A stretch of 64,000 nucleotides of DNA, taken from Pseudomonas sp. P7548 (GTDB lineage: Bacteria > Pseudomonadota > Gammaproteobacteria > Pseudomonadales > Pseudomonadaceae). Positions within the stretch are counted from its first letter, which is position 1. Every line of letters starts with the position of its first letter. The notes under the pieces are model-generated. The model ran no database searches. It had not been told where the DNA came from and saw nothing but the letters and a program-made list of their open reading frames with translations. The translations under genes and the position numbers were made by a program. The DNA lies in assembly GCF_013386585.1 (NCBI RefSeq), contig NZ_JACARO010000059.1, positions 1 to 64,000 of the forward strand, read 5' to 3'. Positions 10,013 through 17,521 of this stretch are shown here, piece after piece.

Positions 10013-11271
10013 GCCTTGAAAAAGCGCGGCCAACCCTGCGCTCCGTCATTGGCCGAGGGCATTTGATCCTGGCGCTGGTGGCGGTGACGCTGGCGAGTGT
10101 CTCCCTGACCCTGCTCGGCGTGCTGGCGCTGCGGGTGTACGCCGAGCACAACCTGCACCTGATCGCGCGCTCCATCAACTACACCGTGGAGGCAGCGGTG
10201 GTGTTCAATGACAGCGCTGCGGCCACGGAGGCCCTGAGCCTGATTGCGTCCACTGAAGAGGTCGCCGAGGCCCAAGTGCAGGACGTGAATGGCAAGGTGC
10301 TCGCGCAATGGACCCGCCCGGAAACCGGCATGCTGTCGCGCGTCGAACTGGCGCTGGCCCATACCCTGCTCGAACAGCCGATCAATCAACCGATCCTGCA
10401 CCAAGGGCGAACCATCGGCAGCATTCACCTGACCGGCCATGGCGGCAGCTTGCTGCGCTTTTTGCTCAGCGGCCTGGCCGGGATCCTGATTTGCACCGCC
10501 CTGAGCGCCTGGGTCGCCTTGCACCTGGCCCGACGCCTGTTGCGTGGCATCACCGGCCCCCTGCAGAGTCTCGCCTCCGTGGCCCACGCCGCCCGCAGCG
10601 AGCGCGACTTCGACCGCCGCGTGCCTCCGGCGCGAATTGCCGAACTCGACAGCCTGGGCAGTGACTTCAACGCGTTGCTCGGCGAGATGGAAGCCTGGCA
10701 AAGCCACCTGCAAAGTGAAAACGAATCCCTCGCCCACCAGGCCAATCACGACAGCCTCACCGGCCTGCCCAACCGTGCGTTCTTCGAAGGGCGCCTGATT
10801 CGTGCCCTGCGCAGCGCGGCCAAGGCCAAGGAACGGGTGGCGGTGTTGTACCTCGACAGCGACCGTTTCAAAGAAATCAACGACAGCTTTGGCCACGCCG
10901 CAGGCGATGCGGTGCTGGTGGCCGTGGCGGACCGTGTGCGCGCCCAGCTGCGCGAAGATGACCTGGTGGCGCGCCTGGGCGGTGATGAGTTCGCCATCCT
11001 GCTGGCGCCCTTGCACAACGTGGAAGATGCCCAGCGCATCGCCGACAAAATCATTGCCAGCATGGACCAGCCGATCCCGGTGCCCGGCAACACCCAGGTG
11101 TTGACCTCACTCAGTATCGGCATTGCCCTCTACCCCGATCATGGCGCCACTCCCGGCACCCTGCTCAATGCCGCCGACGCGGCGATGTACCAGGCCAAGC
11201 GTTTATCGTCCGGTGGCCAGCAAACGGCGGAGTCGGAGAACCCCGTCGTCAACGTTCAACACAGGAGTTGA
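10009..11271 (+). CDS. yfiN: Membrane diguanylate cyclase YfiN (TpbB-type)
   Basis: This 420-residue inner-membrane enzyme makes cyclic-di-GMP from two GTP. A first membrane segment spans about residues 18-45, followed by a periplasmic CHASE8-like region, a second membrane segment near 145-170, a HAMP linker and a C-terminal GGDEF domain. The active-site GGDEF is intact at residues 324-328, and an RxxD sequence (REDD) sits five residues before it, where a product-inhibition site would be. The neighbours yfiR and yfiB are its known repressor and activator, so the module should link envelope or redox stress to biofilm formation. The RxxD is visible; whether it inhibits the enzyme cannot be told from sequence. 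Confidence 0.94.
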   Translation: MSLEKARPTLRSVIGRGHLILALVAVTLASVSLTLLGVLALRVYAEHNLHLIARSINYTVEAAVVFNDSAAATEALSLIASTEEVAEAQVQDVNGKVLAQWTRPETGMLSRVELALAHTLLEQPINQPILHQGRTIGSIHLTGHGGSLLRFLLSGLAGILICTALSAWVALHLARRLLRGITGPLQSLASVAHAARSERDFDRRVPPARIAELDSLGSDFNALLGEMEAWQSHLQSENESLAHQANHDSLTGLPNRAFFEGRLIRALRSAAKAKERVAVLYLDSDRFKEINDSFGHAAGDAVLVAVADRVRAQLREDDLVARLGGDEFAILLAPLHNVEDAQRIADKIIASMDQPIPVPGNTQVLTSLSIGIALYPDHGATPGTLLNAADAAMYQAKRLSSGGQQTAESENPVVNVQHRS

Positions 11272-11275
11272 TCCC

Positions 11276-11767
11276 TTGTTCTCGACTGCACGATTTATGT
11301 TTATCACCTTGCTGGTGGCATTCCTTGCCCTCGGTGGATGCCAGACAGCCCCCCCAAAAGGCCTGACCCCGGCCCAGGTCGCCGTCCTCAAGCAGCAAGG
11401 TTTCGAACTCACTGACGAAGGCTGGGCATTCGGCCTGTCCGGCAAAGTGCTGTTCGGCAGCGACGTCGAAACCCTCAACCAGCCCAGTACCGAGATCGTC
11501 CAGCGTATCGGCAAGGCCCTGCTGGGCGTCGGTATCGAACGCGTGCGCGTCGACGGCCATACCGATGCCTCGGGTAAGGAAACCTACAACCAGCAACTGT
11601 CCCTGCGCCGCGCCAAAAGCGTGGCCACGGTGCTGCAAGGTGTCGGGATGAAAGAAGAAAACATCCAACTGCGCGGCCTGGGCAGCAGCGAACCGGTCGC
11701 GCCGAACACCACGGCAGCGGGGCGCACCGAGAATCGCCGGGTATCGATTGTGGTGATTGCGGACTGA
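11276..11767 (+). CDS. yfiB: YfiB-type OmpA-like outer-membrane lipoprotein
   Basis: This 163-residue lipoprotein has a lipobox LGGC with Cys22 as the lipidated residue, then an OmpA-type peptidoglycan-binding domain (VDGHTDASG, then LSLRRAKSV). In the YfiBNR system YfiB sequesters YfiR at the outer membrane and so releases YfiN. I place the start at TTG 11276, because CAGGAG lies 8 bases upstream and this start gives a complete lipoprotein signal. The open frame extends upstream to 11123 inside yfiN, and the next in-frame ATG (11297) would shorten the signal peptide. It starts 4 bases after yfiN. Confidence 0.9.
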   Translation: MFSTARFMFITLLVAFLALGGCQTAPPKGLTPAQVAVLKQQGFELTDEGWAFGLSGKVLFGSDVETLNQPSTEIVQRIGKALLGVGIERVRVDGHTDASGKETYNQQLSLRRAKSVATVLQGVGMKEENIQLRGLGSSEPVAPNTTAAGRTENRRVSIVVIAD

Positions 11768-11803
11768 ACCCGTCCCGCCAATCTCAATGTGAAACCCAAT
11801 CAA

Positions 11804-11895
11804 CTGTGGGAGCTGGCTTGCCTGCGATAGCGGTGTCTCAGTACTGGATGTACTGACTGACACACTGCCATCGCAGGCAAGCCAGCTCCCACAGT
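11804..11895. repeat. REP-type inverted repeat (GGGAGCTGGCTTGCCTGCGAT family)
   Basis: Two inverted arms of about 25 bases (TGTGGGAGCTGGCTTGCC and its complement) surround a less conserved centre. It lies between the converging yfiB and DUF3077 genes, where it could also end transcription. Confidence 0.85.
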
Positions 11896-11927
11896 GGGTT
11901 TTGCGGTGTGCTTGAGACCTCGTTCGC

Positions 11928-12218
11928 TTAACGGCCCGGTGTCATCGCCTGCGTCAAGTCATCCACCACGGCCTTGCCCATCTCACACAGGTAATGCGCG
12001 GCCCACGCGTATTGCTCGCCACGCACATCCATGGCGGCGTCCATTGCGAGTTTCTTGGAGTAGAAAAGCAGGGTGGAAGCGTGCTCTAACGCTTCCTCTA
12101 TTGGCATGCCGGCGTTGACGCGAAACAGCGGTCTTTCGTTTTCGCCGTAGTCGCCGAAGGTGACGACGCCGAGGGTGGTGATGGAGGAAAGCGGGGGATC
12201 GGGGACGATTTTGGACAT
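11928..12218 (-). CDS. DUF3077 domain small protein
   Basis: This 96-residue protein begins MSKIVPDPP, the opening typical of the Pseudomonas DUF3077 family, whose function is unknown to me. It has no signal peptide or membrane segment and looks like a small soluble helical protein (EEALEHASTLLFYSKKLAMD). I chose the ATG at 12218, preceded by GGGAAACATC; the frame is open for 11 more codons upstream. The ribosome-binding region is the target of a perfect 11-nt complement in the 5' leader (see the ncRNA feature), so translation may be controlled by RNA structure. It stands alone, with LysR upstream on the same strand and yfiB converging from the other side. Confidence 0.8.
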   Translation of the reverse strand: MSKIVPDPPLSSITTLGVVTFGDYGENERPLFRVNAGMPIEEALEHASTLLFYSKKLAMDAAMDVRGEQYAWAAHYLCEMGKAVVDDLTQAMTPGR

Positions 12219-12352
12219 GATGTTTCCCAAATTTGCAGTAGGGGTCACCACGGCATGTCGCTAAACATGAAGAGGTGGCAGCTGTACACGGGTTAGCGAA
12301 CCGGTAAATTTGGGAACCCGGCAGACCCGAAGGTCTCCCGCGTACAGCCGCC
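12219..12352 (-). ncRNA. Structured 5' leader of the DUF3077 gene (candidate riboregulator)
   Basis: On the minus strand, bases 12352-12337 pair with 12292-12277 in a 16-bp helix that includes two G-U wobbles. Those two pairs would be A-C mismatches on the plus strand, which favours an RNA made from the minus strand. Inside this helix are a UUCG-capped hairpin (12323-12336) and a CCGG/CCGG hairpin (12301-12321). The 13-nt loop of the latter holds UUCCCAAAUUU (12306-12316), the perfect complement of the ribosome-binding region AAAUUUGGGAA (12224-12234). A further hairpin, CAUGU-loop-ACAUG (12254-12269), has the loop UUAGCG, complementary to CGCUAA in the junction (12293-12298). The function as a regulator is inferred. 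Confidence 0.6.
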
Positions 12353-12544
12353 ATAAAACGGTAAAGACAGGTAAACAGCCTGGCAATACTTTGGCATCAC
12401 ATCCCAACTAATCCGAGTCGCTAAACCCGATCGCTGATGTGCAGCGAAGTCAGGAGGCTAGTGACCCCAACGGTAAGGCGCAATGGGGTAGAGAGTCTCT
12501 AGGAAACGTCCTGCAATTTAAAGCGAATCATCGTTGATGGCCCT
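12353..12544 (-). other. Upstream part of the DUF3077 leader or promoter region
   Basis: This completes the 326-base stretch without a gene between the LysR stop and DUF3077. It contains a hairpin, TCGCTG-loop-CAGCGA (12431-12447), and a second copy of the 10-mer GTCGCTAAAC (12417-12426; the other copy is at 12257-12266 in the structured leader). I see no convincing promoter hexamer pair and no open reading frame. Confidence 0.4.
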
Positions 12545-13492
12545 TTAATCCGCGAACCTGATCTCCCGCGTCTCCCCCATCAACAACCCCTGATTCTGCT
12601 CCGTCACTTCCCTGATGTAGTCCCACAACAACGTAATCCGCTTCAACTTCCTCAGATCCTCCCGGCAGTACATCCAGAACTGTCGCGTGATCGCAATCTG
12701 CTCCCCCAGCACCGGTAACAAGCGCGGATCCTGCGCCGCCAGAAAGCACGGCAATATTGCCATCGACCGCCCCTGCTGCGCCGCCACGTACTGCGCGATC
12801 ACGCTGGTGCTGCGCAAACTCGCGCTGGCGCCGGGCACCACGTTGGCCAGGTAGAGCAACTCCGAGCTGAACGCCAAATCATCCACATAGCTGATAAACG
12901 GATGCTCGGCCAAATCCCCCGGTTTACGGATGGGCGGGTGCTGGTCCAGGTATTCCTGGGTCGCGTACAGCTGCAACTTGTAGTCGCACAGCTTGCAGCA
13001 CACATAGGGCCCATGTTCCGGCCGTTCCAGGGCGATGACGATGTCGGCTTCGCGCTTGGACAGGCTGATGAAGTGGGGCAGGGGCAGGATGTCTACCGAG
13101 ATGGCGGGGTAGGTGTCGACAAAGTGGCTCAACTGCGGGGTGACGAAGAAGCTGCCGAACCCTTCGGTGCAGCCCATGCGCACATGGCCGGACAGCGCCA
13201 CACCGGAGCCGGAGACTTGCTCGCAGGCCATGTGCAAAGTGCTTTCGATGGCCTCGGCGTAACCCAGCAAACGCTGGCCCTCGGTGGTGAGGACGAAGCC
13301 ATTGGTCCGGGATTTTTCGAACAGCAGCGTACCGAGGGACACTTCCAGTGAGCTGATGCGTCGCGACACCGTGGTGTAGTCCACCGCCAGACGCTTGGCG
13401 GCCACGCTGGCCTTGCGGGTGCGGGCTACTTCGAGGAAAAACTTCAGGTCATCCCAGTTCAGGGAGCCCAGGGACGTGATGTTTTTTTGCAT
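12545..13492 (-). CDS. LysR-family regulator divergent from mmsAB
   Basis: This 315-residue LysR-type regulator has an N-terminal winged helix-turn-helix (about residues 10-70, RKASVAAKRLAVDYTTVSRR) and a substrate-binding effector domain. The ATG at 13492 is chosen because it gives the standard family N-terminus; the open frame extends 27 codons upstream into the mmsA promoter region. Its divergent position, 129 bases from mmsA, suggests that it controls mmsAB. In P. aeruginosa the mms regulator (MmsR) is an AraC-type protein, so this would be a different arrangement. The target is inferred from position only. Confidence 0.88.
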   Translation of the reverse strand: MQKNITSLGSLNWDDLKFFLEVARTRKASVAAKRLAVDYTTVSRRISSLEVSLGTLLFEKSRTNGFVLTTEGQRLLGYAEAIESTLHMACEQVSGSGVALSGHVRMGCTEGFGSFFVTPQLSHFVDTYPAISVDILPLPHFISLSKREADIVIALERPEHGPYVCCKLCDYKLQLYATQEYLDQHPPIRKPGDLAEHPFISYVDDLAFSSELLYLANVVPGASASLRSTSVIAQYVAAQQGRSMAILPCFLAAQDPRLLPVLGEQIAITRQFWMYCREDLRKLKRITLLWDYIREVTEQNQGLLMGETREIRFAD

Positions 13493-13507
13493 ATTGGTCC
13501 GGCTTTT

Positions 13508-13536
13508 ATGTGCGTTCTTATTAGAGATTTGCACAT
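13508..13536. promoter_or_regulatory. Inverted repeat ATGTGC-N17-GCACAT between LysR and mmsA
   Basis: A perfect 6-bp inverted repeat with a 17-bp spacer lies in the divergent promoter region, 86 bases before mmsA. It is a candidate operator; which protein binds it is unknown. Confidence 0.35.
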
Positions 13537-13621
13537 CTATACTCGAAAAACAGTCCGAACGCCTCATTTCCAAGGCGATTCACGCGCCTTGTCTCTGCAT
13601 AACTACAAGATTGGAGACCAC

Positions 13622-15139
13622 ATGAACGCATCTGCCGATATTTCCGTGCAACAGGTCAAGCTGCTGATCAACGGTGAGTGGGTCGAGTCCAAGACCACCG
13701 AGTGGCACGACATCGTCAACCCGGCCACCCAAGAGGTGCTGGCCAAAGTCCCCTTCGCCACCGCCGATGAAGTCAACGCCGCCATCGATGCCGCCCATCG
13801 CGCCTTCCAGAACTGGAAGCTGACGCCAGTCGGCGCGCGCATGCGCATCATGCTCAAGCTGCAAGCCTTGATCCGCGAACATTCCAAGCGTATCGCCGTG
13901 GTCCTCAGCGCCGAGCAGGGCAAGACCATTGCCGATGCCGAAGGCGATATTTTCCGTGGCCTGGAAGTGGTGGAGCACGCCTGCTCCATCGGCACCCTGC
14001 AAATGGGCGAGTTCGCCGAGAACGTCGCTGGGGGCGTCGACACCTACACCCTGCGCCAACCGATCGGCGTCTGCGCCGGCATCACCCCATTCAACTTCCC
14101 GGCGATGATCCCGCTGTGGATGTTCCCGATGGCCATCGCCTGCGGTAACACCTTCGTCCTTAAACCGTCCGAGCAGGACCCGCTGTCGACGATGTTGCTG
14201 GTGGAGCTGGCACTGGAAGCCGGTGTGCCGGCTGGCGTGCTCAACGTGGTGCACGGCGGCAAGGACGTAGTGGATGCGCTGTGCACTCACAAAGACATCA
14301 AGGCCGTGTCCTTCGTCGGCTCGACTGCCGTGGGCACCCACGTGTATGACCTGGCCGGCAAACACGGCAAGCGCGTGCAATCGATGATGGGCGCCAAGAA
14401 CCACGCCGTGGTGCTGCCGGATGCCAACCGTGAACACACCCTCAATGCCCTGGTCGGCGCCGGTTTCGGTGCGGCGGGCCAGCGCTGCATGGCCACTTCG
14501 GTGGTGGTGCTGGTGGGCGCGTCCAAGCAATGGTTGCCGGACCTGAAAGCACTGGCGCAGAAACTCAAGGTGAATGCCGGCAGCGAAGCGGGCACGGATG
14601 TCGGCCCGGTGATCTCCAAGCGCGCCAAGGCACGCATCCTGGACCTGATCGAAAGCGGCGTGAAAGAAGGCGCCAAGCTGGAGCTGGACGGCCGTGACAT
14701 CAAGGTGCCGGGCTTCGAGCAAGGCAACTTTGTCGGCCCGACCCTGTTCTCGGGCGTGACCACCGATATGCAGATCTACACCCAGGAAATCTTCGGTCCG
14801 GTGCTGGTGGTGATTGAAGTCGCGACCCTCGACGAGGCCATCGCCCTGGTCAACGCCAACCCGTTCGGCAACGGCACCGGCCTGTTCACCCAGAGCGGCG
14901 CGGCGGCGCGTAAGTTCCAGAGCGAAATCGATGTCGGCCAGGTCGGCATCAACATCCCGATCCCTGTGCCGGTGCCGTTCTTCAGCTTCACCGGCTCGCG
15001 TGGTTCCAAGCTCGGCGACCTGGGCCCGTACGGCAAGCAAGTGGTGCAGTTCTACACCCAGACCAAGACCGTCACCAGCCGCTGGTTCGACGACGATACG
15101 GTCAACGATGGCGTCAACACCACCATCAACCTGCGCTGA
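13622..15139 (+). CDS. mmsA: Methylmalonate-semialdehyde dehydrogenase (CoA-acylating)
   Basis: This 505-residue aldehyde dehydrogenase oxidises methylmalonate semialdehyde to propionyl-CoA in valine degradation, and also acts on malonate semialdehyde. The catalytic cysteine is in GAAGQRCMATS and the cofactor-binding SFVGSTAVG segment is present. The ending LGPYGKQVVQFYTQTKT is typical of MmsA. The ATG at 13622 follows GGAGA at good spacing; the open frame reaches back to 13487 but that region is the divergent promoter. mmsB follows after 15 bases, so the two form an operon. Confidence 0.95.
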   Translation: MNASADISVQQVKLLINGEWVESKTTEWHDIVNPATQEVLAKVPFATADEVNAAIDAAHRAFQNWKLTPVGARMRIMLKLQALIREHSKRIAVVLSAEQGKTIADAEGDIFRGLEVVEHACSIGTLQMGEFAENVAGGVDTYTLRQPIGVCAGITPFNFPAMIPLWMFPMAIACGNTFVLKPSEQDPLSTMLLVELALEAGVPAGVLNVVHGGKDVVDALCTHKDIKAVSFVGSTAVGTHVYDLAGKHGKRVQSMMGAKNHAVVLPDANREHTLNALVGAGFGAAGQRCMATSVVVLVGASKQWLPDLKALAQKLKVNAGSEAGTDVGPVISKRAKARILDLIESGVKEGAKLELDGRDIKVPGFEQGNFVGPTLFSGVTTDMQIYTQEIFGPVLVVIEVATLDEAIALVNANPFGNGTGLFTQSGAAARKFQSEIDVGQVGINIPIPVPVPFFSFTGSRGSKLGDLGPYGKQVVQFYTQTKTVTSRWFDDDTVNDGVNTTINLR

Positions 15140-15154
15140 CTCCGGGAGACGACC

Positions 15155-16042
15155 ATGAAGATTGCATTTATCGGCTTGGGCAACATGGGCGCGCCCATGG
15201 CCCGCAACCTGATCAAGGCCGGCCACGCACTGAACCTGTTCGACTTGAATCAGGCGGTGCTCAAGGAGTTGGCCGAACTGGGCGGCACCATCAGCGATTC
15301 GCCGCGTGATGCGGCCACCGGCGCTGAACTGGTGATCACCATGCTGCCTGCCGCCGCCCATGTGCGCAGCGTGTGGCTGAATGAAGACGGCGTGCTCGCC
15401 GGCATCGGCCAAGGCGTACCGGCGGTGGATTGCAGCACCATCGACCCACAGACCATCCGCGACGTCGCGAATGTGGCGGCCAAGCAAGGTGTGGCCGTGG
15501 CCGACGCCCCGGTCTCCGGCGGCACCGGCGGCGCTGCCGCTGGGACGTTGACCTTCATGGTCGGCGCCACCGCGGAACTGTTCGCCACCCTGCAACCGGT
15601 GCTGGCGCAGATGGGCCGCAACATCGTGCACTGCGGCGACGTGGGCACCGGGCAAATCGCCAAGATCTGCAACAACCTGCTGTTGGGGATCAGCATGGTC
15701 GGCGTCAGCGAAGCCATGGCGTTGGGCGATGCGCTGGGCATCGACACGCAAGTGCTGGCGGGGATCATCAACAGCTCGACCGGGCGCTGCTGGAGTTCAG
15801 ACACCTACAACCCATGGCCGGGCGTGATTGAAACCGCGCCGTCGTCGCGGGGGTACACCGGTGGGTTTGGCGCCGACCTGATGCTCAAGGACCTGGGCCT
15901 GGCCACCGAAGCTGCACGTCAGGCCAAGCAACCGGTGATTCTCGGCGCCGTGGCCCAGCAGTTGTATCAATCGATGAGCCAGCGTGGGGAAGGGGGCAAG
16001 GACTTCTCGGCGATCATCAACAGCTATCGCAAGCCCAAATAA
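15155..16042 (+). CDS. mmsB: 3-hydroxyisobutyrate dehydrogenase
   Basis: This 295-residue NAD-dependent enzyme oxidises 3-hydroxyisobutyrate to methylmalonate semialdehyde, the step before MmsA in valine catabolism. The Rossmann motif GLGNMGAPMARNL lies at residues 7-19, the substrate-binding DAPVSGGTGGAAAGTL near residue 120, and the catalytic lysine in GQIAKICNNLLLG near residue 170. It is co-transcribed with mmsA. A REP element separates it from the converging cupin gene. Confidence 0.95.
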   Translation: MKIAFIGLGNMGAPMARNLIKAGHALNLFDLNQAVLKELAELGGTISDSPRDAATGAELVITMLPAAAHVRSVWLNEDGVLAGIGQGVPAVDCSTIDPQTIRDVANVAAKQGVAVADAPVSGGTGGAAAGTLTFMVGATAELFATLQPVLAQMGRNIVHCGDVGTGQIAKICNNLLLGISMVGVSEAMALGDALGIDTQVLAGIINSSTGRCWSSDTYNPWPGVIETAPSSRGYTGGFGADLMLKDLGLATEAARQAKQPVILGAVAQQLYQSMSQRGEGGKDFSAIINSYRKPK

Positions 16043-16047
16043 ACACT

Positions 16048-16140
16048 GTGGCGAGGGAGCTTGCTCCCGCTGGGCTGCGAAGCAGACCCAAAAAGCCTGG
16101 GAGCGCTGCGCACTCCAGCGGGAGCAAGCTCCCTCGCCAC
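16048..16140. repeat. REP-type inverted repeat (GTGGCGAGGGAGC family)
   Basis: The arms GTGGCGAGGGAGCTTGCTCCCGC and its complement are near-perfect and enclose a short centre. It sits between two converging genes. This is the second REP sequence family in the window; a compact copy is at 42516-42543. Confidence 0.88.
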
Positions 16141-16150
16141 AAGGTGTTGT

Positions 16151-16495
16151 TTAGGCAAACACAAAATACTTACGCACCGTCTCGACCACTTCCCACGTCC
16201 CCTTCATCCCCGGCTCCACCACGAAGATATCCCCAGCCCGCAGGTGAATCGGCTCCAGGCCTTCTGGGGTGATGATGCAGTAACCTTCCTGGAAGTGGCA
16301 GTATTCCCACTTCACGTAGTCCACGTACCACTTGCCCGGGGTGCAGATCCAGGTGCCCATGATCTTGCTGCCGTCTTCGCTGGTGTAGGCGTTGAGGTTG
16401 ACGGTGTGCGGGTCGCCTTCGAGTTTTTCCCATTTGCAGGCATCCAGGACCGGCAAGGGGTGGGTGTCGCGCAGTACGGTGATGGGCGTGGACAT
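16151..16495 (-). CDS. Cupin-domain protein (DUF861-like)
   Basis: This 114-residue single-domain cupin has the sequence W-K-Y-C-H-F-type metal-site region (KWEYCHFQEGYC) and the closing strand GDIFVVEPGMKGTWEV, as in the ureidoglycine-aminohydrolase-like cupins. The start ATG at 16495 follows GGAGA; the open frame extends further upstream to 16570. No enzyme function can be assigned from sequence. It converges on mmsB and is divergent from kynB across a 375-base gap. Confidence 0.85.
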   Translation of the reverse strand: MSTPITVLRDTHPLPVLDACKWEKLEGDPHTVNLNAYTSEDGSKIMGTWICTPGKWYVDYVKWEYCHFQEGYCIITPEGLEPIHLRAGDIFVVEPGMKGTWEVVETVRKYFVFA

Positions 16496-16624
16496 GATGT
16501 CTCCAGGGCAGGGAATGGAAAGAGCCACCCTAAGGCCTTGGGCGCGGCGGCAGTGGTCTGAACTCGACATCGGGATGCCCAGAAGCGCAGCGGTGCGATG
16601 GTCCGGAAACCACCGCGAACCCTT

Positions 16625-16714
16625 GTGGGAGCCGGGCTTGCCCGCGATAGCGGAGTGTCAGGCTATGAAGATGCAAGCAGTGCCATCGTCATCGCGGGCA
16701 AGCCCGGCTCCCAC
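16625..16714. repeat. REP-type inverted repeat in the cupin-kynB gap
   Basis: The arms GTGGGAGCCGGGCTTGCCCGCGAT and its complement flank a variable centre. The 375 bases from 16496 to 16870 hold no gene; they contain this repeat and, to its right, the candidate KynR operators before kynB. Confidence 0.85.
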
Positions 16715-16766
16715 AGGGAGTGGTGGCGCATCTGGACGATAGACTTGTTCGTAAATCCGCCATTTC

Positions 16767-16825
16767 TTCGCAGTAAGTGCGAAAAATTTCCCGATCCACG
16801 CCAGATTTCGCAAGAAAATTCGCAA
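16767..16825 (+). promoter_or_regulatory. Candidate KynR operators upstream of kynB
   Basis: The segment holds a perfect inverted repeat TTCGCA-GTAAG-TGCGAA (16767-16783) and a direct repeat TTCGCAA-GAAAA-TTCGCAA (16807-16825). They lie 46-104 bases before kynB. Lrp-type regulators such as KynR bind A/T-centred imperfect palindromes, and KynR is encoded 11 kb away. Binding is inferred. Confidence 0.4.
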
Positions 16826-16870
16826 CAGGCCCTCGTATCATTCACCCCAGTAACCGCCGAGAGCCTTCAG

Positions 16871-17521
16871 ATGAACCCAATAAAAACGTGGTGGGATATC
16901 AGCCCTCCCTTGAGTACGGCGACCCCGACCTGGCCGGGAGATACGCCGTTTCAGGAAGAGCGCGTATGGCAGTTTGGCCCGGAGTGCCCGGTGAATGTGG
17001 GGCGCATCACCTTGTCGCCGCACACCGGCGCCCACGTGGACGCACCGCTGCATTACAGCGCTGACGGCGCGCCGATTGGCGAGGTGTCGCTGGACGTGTA
17101 CATGGGCCCGTGCCGCGTGCTGCATTGCCTGGACAGCGGCGCCCTGGTGCAGCCGCATCAGTTGGAAGGGCGTGTGGATAACTTGCCGGAGCGCGTGCTG
17201 CTGCGCACTTATCCACAAGCGCCGCTGACTGAGTGGGATTCGGGCTTCACCGCCATCGCCCCGCAAACCATCGAGCTGCTTGCCAGCCTGGGCGTGCGTT
17301 TGATCGGCATCGACACCCCGTCGCTTGACCCGCAGCAGTCCAAGACCATGGATTCGCACAACGCCGTGGCGCGCCATGGCATGGCGATTCTCGAAGGCAT
17401 CGTGCTCGACGACGTACCGGAGGGCGACTATGAACTGATCGCGCTGCCGCTGCGGTTTGCCAACCTCGACGCCAGCCCAGTCCGCGCCATTCTCCGCCCG
17501 CTCAAGGAGCCCACGCGATGA
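16871..17521 (+). CDS. kynB: Kynurenine formamidase
   Basis: This 216-residue cyclase-family hydrolase removes formate from N-formylkynurenine to give kynurenine, the second step of tryptophan degradation. The metal-binding signature HTGAHVDAPLHY is near residue 50 and the family motif GVRLIGIDTPSLDP near residue 138. The ATG at 16871 gives the standard length; the open frame extends upstream to 16598 across a REP element and is not credible there. The stop overlaps kynA by four bases (ATGA), so kynBA is an operon. The upstream palindromes suggest KynR control. Confidence 0.95.
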   Translation: MNPIKTWWDISPPLSTATPTWPGDTPFQEERVWQFGPECPVNVGRITLSPHTGAHVDAPLHYSADGAPIGEVSLDVYMGPCRVLHCLDSGALVQPHQLEGRVDNLPERVLLRTYPQAPLTEWDSGFTAIAPQTIELLASLGVRLIGIDTPSLDPQQSKTMDSHNAVARHGMAILEGIVLDDVPEGDYELIALPLRFANLDASPVRAILRPLKEPTR

